Assembly (NCBI GenBank): GCA_004026145.2
Contig: CP034975.1
Location: 20,242,191 to 20,306,190 of the forward strand
DNA from: Takifugu bimaculatus
Taxonomy: Eukaryota; Chordata; Actinopteri; Tetraodontiformes; Tetraodontidae
Length of the DNA stretch: 64,000 nt
Reading direction: 5' to 3'
Part shown: in pieces, positions 24,421 through 37,740 of the stretch
How positions within the stretch are numbered: the first letter of the stretch is position 1
Layout of the letters: each line of letters starts with the position of its first letter
Notes under the pieces: model-generated
What the model was told of the DNA's origin: nothing
What the model saw: the letters and a program-made list of their open reading frames with translations, nothing else
Database searches by the model: none
Translations under genes and position numbers: made by a program

Positions 24421-27027
24421 ACACTTTGACGGAAGGGTGTCGCCTCGTTTTTCTGCCGTTGGCTGTGCGTCCACTTGGGTCGCCCCAAAGTCGTCAACGT
24501 TCAGCTGTTTGAATTCCCTGAAATGTGGCTTTGATCTGGCGTGAGAACGCTCGCGTCGCCGCAACAAAGCGGCAGAATCCGTCGTCAGATTTCCCGACAG
24601 TAACAAACGCACAAAGGATTACGGTTGAGGATTAAAGGCTACTGACGTCTGACCTGTTGATATCAGGAAAAATGAGAACCTGATGATATTGAGATTTATT
24701 CTCCTTCTTGCATCCTTGTTTCCTTTATTCTCATACACGTCCTTCATTACAATAGTGGTAATCCATAATAAATAAGCACCATCAATCATCAGCAGAGCAA
24801 TAAGACACATTTAGCCTCGTCTAACAGGAATGAAAGGTGTCCCGACCCTCTATAACACTGTCTCCGTTTCAATACCAGCTTGTATTAGTACCAAGTCCTA
24901 TGAATCCCCAAGTAAACCTGTGTTGAATGTGTTTCTATACAATATAAAATAAGATACAGACATTGTCTAAACAAAGCACATTTTCACATGTAATGATACT
25001 GCTTGTACTCATTTGCCACTTGAACCACCTTTCGATGTTGTGATTGGCAACACGTTGCCAATATTTAGCAACTCGACCACAACAGGAGCTGTCTACTACG
25101 TGCCAATAAGCGGCCTACCCTTAATGCACGCCCCCCTCCCACTGATGATATTTCCCACCATCAGCAACACTTTACATTCACTGCAGGGCTACATTCTCAA
25201 TATCACTCTTAAGAATCGGCGCCTCGAGGGGCGCTCGATCATTGGTCATCAGGGTTTTCCTTGCTGTTTTTGCTAACGAGAATGCCACCTCTCTGTGGAG
25301 GATGCGGGAATAGTTGCAATATCATACAGGACGTGCCAGTAACGCTCCATTTTTCCTATTGGAAGGCACAACCAGGAAACTCCATTGTTTCTTTGAGGGC
25401 AGTGTTCAGCTCTGTGAGCCAAAATCAACACGGCTTCCGGACGGGCCGTTCCGAACGTCACTGGGCCACCAGCTGAGGCGCTCCAGAAAAACCCACGCTG
25501 TCTGTACCCCAGCAACGTTTCCTGCATCCTTGGCAGCATGTGCTGGTTTCAAATGCTTGTTTTGAGCCTGTCCCTTTTGTTCTACGGGTGCATTATTAAA
25601 GGGGTGTGGACATCATTGAGGTTTGGAGTGAAACACTGACTGTTTTAATGTTAACAGCACATGGAAATAACGGTGATGGTGAAAGAGGCACTGGACGGGC
25701 CTGAGAAGAAGATGGCTCGCGGGGAGATATTGCAAAGGTTGCTATTTCCTGACAATCTGTATTTGTGATGATATATGTTTGATATTTTTGTTGCGTATTG
25801 TAGTTGTTTGGGGGAAAATATCTGCTGAGCAACTACAGTAAAGGATGATAAAAGCCAGGTTATCTACTGTCTCTGCAACTTGAACCATCCTAAAGAAAAA
25901 CAACCCACTGATTTTCACATTTACCGTTTGAAGCTATGCTAATCCACAACCAAGCTTTTTCTTTCTTGATCACATGAAAAGAATTAGAATGACCACCCAC
26001 CAATATTTAGAAATGCATTATACAGGTTACAAAATAGGATTTTAACTAGCCCAACAGTTAAATTTGTTAATTACATTAGTCTGCTTTTATCCTGAGATTT
26101 AAATGAGAAATGTGAGACTCCACTGACCTGCTGTTTAGCCCAGCTAACACATGGCGAGAACCTGGATTTGTACAGACACACTCTGTTGATATTAACCAGA
26201 CACTTTCAAAATAGATAAAGATGCATTTTCTTCTTCTAAGACGATAAGTTCATCTTAGCACGTGGTCTAGATAACAATAGCCACAGCCAGCTATATTATT
26301 AGCAGAGCATCGTAACAGTGCCACGCTGCAGTTAGCCAAGTTAGCTAATAATTTAACACCCCCAAAAAAGTAGAACAGGAACTAACTGAAATTGTACACT
26401 ATTCCTACCTTGATTCTTCAGTGTTTCTTTTCAAGCATGGGAACATGAACAGCAACATTGAAAGGAATGCTAGTTGAACTAGCCTCTCACTGTGTGGCAC
26501 CCCAACAGAGGAGTGCCCCATGGGGTAGTGGTGAAGCTATTTTGGTTCCGTTCCCAACATTTGTCTAATGCACATACCAAATCTGAGCTGAGCTGTATTC
26601 CCGGGTGGAAAACGGGCCTTAGCCTAGCAGTGATTCTTTAGAAAAACACTAAAGCCAGATAAAGTCAGAACTATTTGTTGATATGCATAGAGACTGAAAC
26701 TGGAAAACTCTTTTGTAATCCTTGGCAAGTGTGAAGAACTTCCTAAATGTACCATTGTAATTCTTTTTTTTTTTTTTTTTTTTTTGCATTTTAGGATTCC
26801 CCCCTCCCATTTTGTTCTTTTAAATCAGTGATTGGTGAAGTCAGTGCTTTCTAGTACTGAGACTGTCAGAGTCCACTGATCATGAACTATCTATACAACA
26901 CAAGCCCTGGACGGACGGAGAGTAATCATAACAGCGCCACCACGTCATTTCGAGCATGCGTAATCTGGAAACATCAACCCAGACCCCTCAGAATTTCCCG
27001 TTATCTTCAAATCCCCCCTTTGGTTCC
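24421..27027. other. Intergenic spacer between convergent mapk8 and arhgap22
   Basis: About 2.6 kb with no recognisable gene on either strand. It contains a T22 run (26764-26785). Short open frames at 25013-25565 have no family resemblance. Confidence 0.5.
26764..26785. repeat. Poly-T tract (T22)
   Basis: Uninterrupted T run in the mapk8/arhgap22 spacer. It could be the tail of a retroposed sequence on the minus strand, but no element body was recognised. Confidence 0.9.
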
Positions 27028-27033
27028 TTTATT
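27028..27033 (-). terminator. arhgap22: arhgap22 poly(A) signal (AATAAA)
   Basis: AATAAA on the minus strand, about 80 bases after the stop codon at 27114-27116. Confidence 0.5.
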
Positions 27034-27113
27034 TTCTCGCTCCTCTTTTTGAAGGAATGTTAAGACGCACGTCTTCACAATAAAACCAGTAGCAGTTCAG
27101 ACCACAGGTCGGG

Positions 27114-30100
27114 TCAAATGTCGCTAGTCCTCGCACCCAAAGCCAGGTCCCCCAGTGTGGAAAAGAACTCCTCCATCTCCTTCTCCAGAAGTCGGTTGCG
27201 GTTCTCTGCATCCTCCCGTGCCCGTTCAGAGTTTCGCAGTTTGATCTCCAGCATGCGCTGCTTCTTCCTTTCCTGCTCCATCTCCTTGCTCCAAACGCTC
27301 CATCTGTGTGCGCAGAGCAGCACTGGACTCCTCCAGCCTGTAGAGGGCAGCACAGCACAGTCAGGATTCAAAAATATCACAGATCTACCGAGCCTTTGGA
27401 AGGACTTACTTTTGGATTCTGGCCTCGTAGGAAATCTTCTGTTTCCTCAAGTCCTCCTTGAAATCTTCCACCAAACTACCGAGCGTGAGATTGGTCCCGT
27501 CTCCGTCCTCGGACGTGATGATGGACGGCACTCCAGGTGGGCGGGGCCACATTTCCGTTCTCGCTGCAGGCCGCGCTGCTGCTGCACAGCTCCATGGCCT
27601 CGCAGCTGTCCTGCTCAGAGCTGGGATCTGTTGTTATGGCTCCATCCCGCGTCCCATCACTTTCTGCCTGGCTGTCCCTTTTCTCCCCTCCGTCACCCCC
27701 AAGCCCACTGCTGTCCCTTGCCGACGGCTCGCTTCCCAAGTCAGGGACAGAGATTTCAGCAGGAGGAGGTGGACCAGGGGGTGCTCGCCACACTCAGAAC
27801 ACTCCCCATACTCGAGGAAGAGGTGACGTTGTCGTAAGTGGAGAGTCTCTGCGAGGAGCCGGTGGAGTCCCGGTCTCGAGTGGACCGCTCGCCCGATGAA
27901 GTGCGCCGGTGTCCCCTTAGGGACGACAAGCCGTTCATGAGCCAATTACCTCCACCTCCAGAGGACACACTGGTGACATCAGCCGCAGAACTGCCGCTGC
28001 TGCTTTGTTTGGTCTGAGCCTGGGACCGAGGAGCAGAGGAACTCTTGAACGAGTATTTCCAGGAGGGCACAGTCTTGCCTTGTTTACTCGGGCTGACCAG
28101 CGTCTCTCCCTTCCCAGCCGAAGATCCCAATTTTGGTCCAGAGCTCACGTTTGGGGTCTGGGTGGGAGTGACGGCCGCACAGAGTTTGGCATCCAGAGAC
28201 GAGGCGCTGCTGTGAAGCTCCTGGTCGGGGTTGGAGACCGGACAGTTCTGGAGGTCTTCTTCAGAGATCCATGCGCCCAGACTGCGATGCTGAGGCTGAT
28301 GCCCCTGGACAGGGGAGCTCTGTTTGGGGTCCCTCGTGCTCCCTCCCTGAGTACAAGCGGATGTGCTCCCTAATAAGGATGGTCATCAGGTGCTGGACCA
28401 GAGACGTGCCTTTGGATCAGTCAAGGGGGACACGATTACATTCGGGGCTTTTACCCTCCAGCGTAATCATTAGATCATAGATTTCATAATTGCTTTGTAA
28501 ATGTTGTTACTTTTGCTTATTTCCTAAATTTTGCACAATGACCAAAGCTACCATTGACTCTGCGAACCTTCCATGATGGTGACCGGGTCCTCCATCTTGG
28601 GTCGAAGGATATTTGGTCCAAACACAGTGGCGAGGTTCTGGACACTCATCTTGTTTTCATTGCAGTGAGACTGGACCTCATCTAGGAACCTAGCGAAAGT
28701 CATCAACGCTAGAAATCAAAGCTTCGCAACCTTTAAGATCCGATGACTGCAAAACCAGCAAAGGACTTACTTGCATATGTACTTGAGGAGATTGAAGTTA
28801 GGTAGAGGTAGAGTGTTAACTTGCCTTCCTAGCTCCTGGGTCCCCTGATAAAGACAGATGTTGCAGTAGTTAGACCCATAAATGCACCTGAACACTCTCC
28901 TGGCTATGCCTCATATACCTCCTCTTCATCTTTGGCCAAAAGCTGTGCACATGTGAGGAAGTCTTCATATTTAGAGAAGGGGATGACTGGTTCAGGCAAC
29001 TCCCGGAGGTAAAGTTTCAGCAAGGACGCCACAGTGTGGACGTCTGTATTACTGCAAAGGAGAAAAATTAGGACTGGCTGGATTATGACGGCGTTCGTGT
29101 GCGCTCCTGTGGCTACCTGTCAAACAGAGGCTTGTCGCCGCAATCGAAAGACTCCTGCAGCTCCTTGACCAAGTTGGCCTGTCCTGGCATCCGGAAGAGA
29201 CCCTCTTCGTCCAAACCCCTCTCCCTGATGAAGTCCACACACTGCTCCACTAGCAGGGGGGCCAACCGGGGGCCGAACTTCTTCTCAAACTGGACGGTAT
29301 CCTCCAAACGCTGACCAAAAATCCCTGCTGAACGGATGGAGCAAGCATTATTTGAAGAATTCATCCACCTATGAAGATCTGTTTTAAAGAGAAAAGCCAG
29401 ACTCTCAGTAGATCCAGTGTCTTTTAAGCCCCTTCTGACTGATACCTGCTGACTGGCTGCAGCAGTTGCAGCTGGAGGAGAGCTCGTGGTAATCATAGTA
29501 GTTCACCGAGCAGGAACTGCACAGACTCTCATACATCCCAAACCCACATTTCACCAAGTCCATCCATTCCGATTCTGGCATTTGACGCCACCACGGGATC
29601 AGTCCTGCTCTCGCGGCACCGATGAACCACAGCGACCGTTGAAGGAGCTCCGACAACCAGCAGCCGATGGAGGTCAGCGTGCTGCGACCGCGCCGGGCCG
29701 TTAACGACAGGGTCTGTGAGTTGGCGACAGATCTATTCTGGACTGAGAAGTGCCAGACGGACACCCCCAGACCACTGAACCCCGAGAGGGAGGCAGGATG
29801 TGCCAGTGTGAGGTAATGCCTTACATCATCCTGGTCTGGCAGAATTCTGCTGAATTGCTGCTGTTCTCCTCCTCTGAATAACTGCTTGAACACGGGTGTA
29901 ACAGATTTAGAGACCCCCCCCCCACGGATTTGCAAAGTGTTTTAATAAATTATGTTTTGCGATGCTTCACAATCTCCTTTCTTTTTTTACTTGGTCAGAT
30001 AAAAACTACACAAAGGGCATAAACTATACACCTTTTCCTGGAATTCCAGGAGGAAGTTTGTGCTTTTCTAGGCTATTTCTAAACCCGGAGCAGTCATGTC

Positions 30101-33100
30101 CAACACTTTATCAAGTGTGTGCTATTCTACATTTATCTGCTATTAATAAACACCTCTTTTGAAAGCTGACACCCGGATTCAGCTGCTCCAGTTCACACCC
30201 ACAGCCCCAGTTATGTTTCTGACCTCCTGTCAAGTGCACCAGTTAGAGACACAGACCAGAGCTGCTAGGGTGAGAATGAACCACAATGCTGACTGACTGT
30301 GAACACAAAACAAGCGTCTTCATTTTGCACATCAGTCGTTTCCGCTTGCTTGGATGAACCAGGTCACTGTTCCTCCACCTTTGTCAGATGAGCGTCTGTT
30401 CTTACTCCCAGTTTGTTAAACTGGTGCGTCGACGGATTGATGCTGGTGGCTTAAGAACATTTTGATGCTTGATTATTCTTTTTTTGCCAGCCCAACCGTA
30501 CCTCTCCCATTTCTGTGTTGAGCCACACGCAGCAGGTGTGAAAGCAACTCATGTTTCAGCTCACCTCCTCCAAACGGCGCCCAGATGACCCGCCTTATGG
30601 CCTTGACCCAGTCAGTCCATGTCTGTCTGGGAGTTGGCCATGAGCAGGAAGGACTCATGGCTGATTGGTGCACGCTCTTTTTCTCCAGTTCCTCCTTTAC
30701 AGACAGATGATAGCCAGAGAAACAGCTCATTACAACAGAATTTACACATTTTTAGAATTTTTGGGACAACTTCAGATAGGGAAGCTCATTACGTAATATT
30801 GTACTGAATATTGGGTTAAAATAGGTCTTGCAAACCTCATTTATGGGTTAAGTCATAAAATTCACAGCGTTCATAAAAAAAAATAACATTAAAACGGAAC
30901 GTTAAACCGCAAAATGTCATAGATTCTAAGCGACAATGTTAATATTTGCCACCAGGTGGCAGAATTGCCATATTATGAATGTAGAAGAAAAGATTTCCCT
31001 CTAAACCTCCTGCAATTAGATTATTTCAAACAGATATTACACCAGTTCATTACTTTATTCCTAAATGTATCAAATGCATTAAACCCATTAGCATGAAAAG
31101 AATGAAATAAGAACATTGCTGTTTCTTTCTTATATATCTGCACCGTCACTATCAGAAACAATACAATCTACAGTCCACACATGAATGTATATATATTTTC
31201 ATCTGTTGGTTAATATGCAGCTTTCACTGTCCTGCATGCAGAAATGAGGAAAAATGCTCTAGTCCTTATTAGCATGAACCATCAGTGTCATTGTTGTCAC
31301 AGGCATTTAGCTGGGAGGAAGGAATCCAAATATAAACAGCGGTGTCGTAAAGTGAAGCGGCCATTGTCGCCCAGCTTTGCAAATTCACACAGTCATGATA
31401 AACAGCCCACCCTGGCCTACCTCACATGTAAAGATGTGCCCAAGCTGATTTTAATATGCCCACAGACAGCCAAACTCTCCAGGATGATTTATCAACACTT
31501 TTCTGTGTCAGGGGTGATTGCACATGTGAGCCTCCACAAAAACCCCCAAACCTCTGGGTGACATTTAAGAAGTGAAGCCGTAATTCTTCATGGTTTTAAC
31601 TTAAATGCCAGAATGGCTACAAAAAAGAAAAGCAAAAGAAACTTTACAGCACCAAATCCTTTCTGATGTCATGGTGACAGCGTATTAAAGAGACACAGCT
31701 TGAGATTTGCTTCATGCACCTTTAAACTTGCACCGGTTCAGCTGGGAAACGAGGTTTCTTTGAACTGATCTCATTTTAGGGGTAAAAACGCACATTTATG
31801 GCAAAAGATTGCATTATTCCTCTTTTTTTAAAAGGAAAAAAAGCACAACGTCAAAGGAAAAGAAAATAATTTAAATAATAATAATAATAATGTTTCATGA
31901 TTTTTCACACCTGTTGCAACAAATCCATATTTTAAAAAACGCTGCAAAAACCCCAAACCATGGCGATGTTGAGATTGACCCATGGACGTTGCAAGTTGCA
32001 GCAATTTCCCCACAATGTTGCCATAACAACCAAGTTGTGCCGTGAGGAGCTGATCAGAGTACAGCTATGAATTACTAGCTATGCTCTTTAAACTTCCAAT
32101 TTATTTAAAAGGTGATATTAGAAGTGGTCACCCTAATACATGCCAGTGCTCTTACAGATGCTTCCTGCTCCGACCTTGTATTCCCTCCATCATGCCCCTG
32201 CCCCAGGAAAATCAGCAACCAGCAAAACCAAACCTAAGTAATCTCCCAGCTTCCACCAGTCACTCTGCGCTGCTGTTATCAAATAAAGCTCCATCATCCG
32301 TCTCCCGTTACCTTGGAGATGTTGCTTCTTCAGGCTGTCGGGCTTGCAGCAAACGGGCCCCATGTCTGCCTGGGCTGGGACTGGCCTACAGCGGCAGCAT
32401 GAAACGGCTTCTCCGTCCCGACCGTGTCCCCTTGGAAGCGGATCAGTGCGCAGGTAGAACCGAAAGACGCAACCTGCCAGTGAGGCATGCTCGGTGCCAG
32501 CCCGAACAAAACCCCATCAGACCGGTCCCACCACTCGCCCTTCGCTCATTTATTCAGCGCACTCACTCCCCTCCTTTCATCCCGGCCTGTCTCATTCAGC
32601 AGTGTGGGCAGCAGGTCTGTTCCCTCAGCACCCCGGGGAGAAGCAAATCCCCGAGGAGGAGTGTAACAAGGCCCCGTCTCTCCTTCTGTGTGTGCAGTAG
32701 AAAGGAGATGGGCTGTCTTTACCAAACACACTTGTGTACACATTAAAGGAAGGCAGACAGCGCTAATCAATCTCTGGGAGATACAGATTCTTTCTCAGAG
32801 AGCTGCCCTGCCACTGGGAGGATTCTGCCAAAACTGAGCAAGCCATTGGTGTTTTTTACGAGAGGAAGCGGAGAATATGAAGACTCTCGCTTCCACTGTG
32901 GCTGCAAGTGCTCAAAAGATGCCATGCTAAGGTTCTCAGTTGCCTTCTGTGTCCAGGGATGAACCTTAGAATAGTGGAGGACCTTCCCTCATTCAAACTG
33001 TGAAACAAAGATGACTATCCTGAGGTGATTTGGTTTGGTGTAACCACAGCCGAAATCTGGATAACATTCCCTGAATGGGCTCTATTTTGTGTACGGTGTG

Positions 33101-34014
33101 TGTAAGGCCCCATTAATCCATATTTATGGTGTAAAGTCTGTACCTAAGGGTCCTCACAGCAGCCCCACAGTCAATGGTTCCCTGCATATTTGGCGTGAAG
33201 CCGTCTCTCTTTCTTGACCACAAATTTTCCAAAATTGCCATTGAACCTTGAGTAAAAAGTAAAAGCAGTGATGGATCCGTGATTTTGTGCTGAAATCCCG
33301 AACATCAGTCGGTACGCCATCCACTGAAGAAGACGGAAACATCGAGAGTAAATCTGACCGATGCGTGTGTGTAAAAAAGGAAAGAAAATCCCCCCTTTTT
33401 CACCCACCAAACATGTTTTCACTGAAAAAAACAATAATATCCAGATTCGGAGAATTGACATAATGCTCAAAAGATACTTTTCATTGCGCCACCACAGAGG
33501 GCCGCAGCCCCGAGGCAGCTGTTAAACACAAAGAATATTTTGAAAGGCTAATTATTTGCCCATTTCCGTCACGCCGGCGGGCTTTAACGGGGCTCCATTC
33601 AGGCCCGGCCACATGACTGCTGAATCGGCTTTGTTTGGGAGCACTGCTCGCTCTGTCTGGAGTGCATAAGATAAGAAAAAATAAAGCACGGTGGGTGTTC
33701 AGTTTTTAATTGCTGACATGCTAGACTGCTGCTGGTCTTTCATGTGCAAGCCAAGAGGAAATCACCAAGAGCAGCACAGTTAGCTGTCATGTTTCCGGGT
33801 CCACTCAGCAATAGTCAGGAACGGGAGCAGTTCGGATCACTGTCTGCTTCTTCAGATGCTATGCATAGAAATTCCTCCCTCCCTCCTTCAGAGCTGTTTA
33901 GGATGCTTTCTGTCTTTATTCAGCTGGATGTAAAAGAGTTTTATGCTAACTCAACATGTGCTGGGGGCTCACAGGTTTGTCTCTTCTGCTTGAAACTGCA
34001 CCATATCAGGTGGC

Positions 34015-34103
<89 letters not shown>

Positions 34104-37100
34104 ACACACACACAAACAAAGCCCAGCAGCCAATGTTAAAGGAGAGCTGCGAGTGAGCAGAGGTCAGAGGCTTTTACACCTCCATTTGGTTCCCTTTATG
34201 TCCCAATGCATTTTTAAAAGGCGACCAAACCAGCAGGACACCATCATGCAGCCACTACTTGCAATTGAACCTGAGAAAAGAGGACCAGAGTGTTTAGAAA
34301 AAACATAAGATCTGCTCAATATACAGATAGACACAGTTTTTGTTTTCATTTCGAGGAAATCCAAACTTTTTGGCTGATGTGAACTTTGTTGGAGGTGTTG
34401 GTCCAACACAACCCAAACCTTTTACATGCTGCACTGGGTCGGGGGGTCAGGGTTATGTTTCAGTAGTTATCTGCAGGAAAAAGCACAGACTCTCTCTCTG
34501 CCCCGCCGGCTGCTGGCCTGAAGCCCCCTCTGTAGGAACTGGCCTGGTTTCTCACCCCTCTGTGATGTTGACCGGCCATAAACAAAACACACAGACACTC
34601 ACAAGTGTGTGAGCCCTTCTAAACACAAGGAGAGACCCCAGAGCAAATACTCCCAGGATGACAGCGGGAGCGATATATGGAGGGACGGCTGCTACCAATA
34701 CTGAGCTTAGCAGCTGCACAGCAGCTTTCACTTTTCCACCAAGGTGGGTAAATAGTTTTTATATGGTTAAAGATTCAGCAGGTTCTCACAACCTCGACTA
34801 AGTGAGGTACTTAATGAATGCAGAATTGAAAAAGCTGGTCAGCCACAGGCGGACTCTGTGTGGTTTCGAACATGCATCATTAAGCATGAGTCAGCCGAAG
34901 GTGGTTTAGATGATGGGCTGACCATTTTCTTTCTGTTTGTTTTATTTATGGAGCCATTAATATGCCGGACATGTCAACAACAGTGAGGTTATAAAATATG
35001 AGTTCGACCCTACAGGAACCCAGAGGGATTAATCACTGTCCAGCAGCGCCCTCTATGGTCTATGTAAAGAATAGCCGCGCTAGAATTATGTTCTTTTTTA
35101 GGCAAGTACCATTTGAATTATATTCTCAAATAAAATAAATATTAATATTTAGGCAAACACCACAGTCACAGCAATGCAGACATGTATGCTAATATTGGCT
35201 TATGAAAAGTCTGCAGGTAAAACAAGCGAGGGAGTTTTAGAGGGAACCTCACCTGGTACAATCTCAAAAAGGTGTCTCCCTGGTTCATCTGGATTGGCTA
35301 CGAGTTCGTTGACTTGGCAACCCTGCAAAGGTATACATCCCTGAAACAGACACACAGATGTAGTTAGTATCTTCATGTCTTGCTTCAAGCCTGATCTTCT
35401 TTTGATTTTAATAATTTTTAATGATTTTCTTTTATCCAAATTCAGTTCCATGACTTTCTACAGATGGGTGTATTCTTTTATCTAGCTACTGTTTGCCACC
35501 ACTTATTCCACAGGAGGTGCTGGAATGTATCCCAAAGGATAGTCCTTGAACTGTGGAAGACAAAACTGATGAAAAAAAAACATGGACGCTCCACCCAGGA
35601 AGGGCCCACTCTGGGATCTGAACCCAGAACCATCCTCAGCATTGCACCTCCACACCATCCCTTGGTTTGGTTCATAGTTCTATGAGTAGAAGTTATTTAT
35701 TTCACGTCAAGCAATGAGAGCAATAATCCATCTTTTTGCCCCCCCGGGCCCCTCCCTCTCCCCTTCATTCTTCAGCCCCACTCTAAAATTTTAAGCAGCT
35801 CCTCTTGAGACCGAACGCAGATTATCAGAATACATTATCCAGATCAATACGCACTTAGTCCAAAGAACTGAGGCCAAGCAAGCTGTGAAGAGATGCCAGC
35901 ATCTGCGGGCCGGCCCACGTTAATCTGCACACTGGCACCCCCCATCAGCTGCGAGAGGAAGTCTGCTGGAGAGCTTCAACCAGAGGGCCAGGCTGTCGCC
36001 AACATTAGTCACCATGGTAACAAATGGAAGAGGTGGGAACCGTGGATGGATGGATGGAGCACTGGGGAAGGGCAAGAACCCAGAGATGGGGGAGTCCCAA
36101 GGGTGCTATGTGCATGGAATAACATGAGTAGCTAGTGGCTGGTTCAAGGGAGGGTGAATAGAAGCAACACGTCATCGGAGAGAGCAAATGGGAGGCGGAA
36201 TGAGAAAACATGATTCTGAGCATTCTTTGGGATACAATTTGTACTGATTGTTTGGGGTAACCAATGGGAGGCTCCAGAAAATAGGGATGGTGGGATTCTT
36301 TTGGTGTTTTTCCTTAACAACAGAAACACTGACCATGTTGTGATGCTGTTCTCCAATCCGGCCTCCTTTCCTGTATGTTTACTGTCTTTACTGTGTGTCC
36401 AAAGGAAGACAGAAATTCCATGAGAATTCAGAATGGGGAGGACGGGGGAACTATCCTTACATTTTCAGTGCTTGTATAATGTGTAATTAAGGCATTTTTC
36501 CATTTGTCAGCACATGAAGAGATGAAAAACTAGACCCGAGTTAAAGCTGCTGCAACAATGGTACCTTATTTTCAACCAATTATCACATCCTTTCATCTGT
36601 AGGGGGTGGGGGGGTGGCCTTGCAGTAATTCACCGAGAAAAAACTCCTCCCAGTAACCCCCCCCCCCCCCCCCAACACCACCACCACTCACAGCCTCAAA
36701 TTTCCTATTGATTAGAAGATGAGCAATAGACCAAAATGGGGCTAAATTGACACCTTGTCACACATCTTTGTCTTTGTGTGTGTGTGTGAATGTGTGTGTG
36801 TGCGTGCGTGTGTGTCTGGCTTGAATTTGATGCCACAAATCAATGTTTGCTGGAAGGATATTGGCAACACTCTGATTAAAGTGAATCAATGTGTTCAGTC
36901 AGCTGTTCCTCCCAGAGCGGAGACAGAGGAGAGGGAAGACGTCATCCTGTGCTTCTCCTGTGTCTGCTACTGTACGTGTGTGTGTGTGTGTGTGCATCAC
37001 TCACACACACACACACACGGACAATGAAGGCAGACAGCTGCTTTTTTTTTTTTTAAATGAAAAGCTGTCATGCAGAGCGAAGAAGGAAGGAATCAATAAA

Positions 37101-37152
37101 TGGCTCCAGATTTAAGTGAAGAACATGAAGAGATGATTATTGCACTCTGAAG

Positions 37153-37192
<40 letters not shown>

Positions 37193-37661
37193 CCCAGGCC
37201 AGATTTCATCAAATGTGAGGGTAAGACAACATATCTGAGGGCGTTCAGAGCATCCTCACCTGTGGTTTGGTTTCTTCCTCATCTTTGTAAAAGAACAGCT
37301 GGTCTGAGCGCAGCACAAACCAGCGCAGCTGCCAGTTCTTCATGATGCTGCGTTGCTTCTTCAGCCAGCCAGCCTTCAGCGCCCCCTCCTGGAGGCTGGG
37401 TGACACTGGGCGGCATGACCCCCGCGACACCTCACCCATCACCATGCTCTTGGATCTGGCTGCAAACACCCAGAAAACACACAAAGCTTTATTTTCTTCT
37501 CCTTTTTTCTATTTTTCTATACCGCACTTACAGAAGCAGCACATGAGGGGCTGGTGGATTAAATGGGATTAGAATAAATTGCTGGGGCTGTTTTATTGTT
37601 TGAATATCTTTAGCTCGATTTGCTCACTAATAGAAGTGTGTTTTATCCCTCATTGTGTATG

Positions 37662-37740
<79 letters not shown>

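Noticed and set aside
27118..27837. 239-codon plus-strand open frame
   Set aside because: It lies exactly opposite the arhgap22 C-terminal exons; the minus strand carries the conserved coiled coil, so this is an antisense shadow.
29405..29935. The whole 176-codon frame as one exon
   Set aside because: Only the part after the internal ATG at 29581 is protein-like next to the RhoGAP join; the upstream part lacks an evident start context or family match.
33744..34139. Open frames with His-Thr repeats
   Set aside because: Translation of a CA microsatellite, not a coding sequence. The same holds for frames over the repeats at 40.8, 42.4 and 43.0 kb.
35600..35650. tRNA-like TTC-arm pattern (GGGATCTGAACCCAGAACC)
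   Set aside because: No acceptor stem, D-arm or anticodon arm could be folded around it on either strand.
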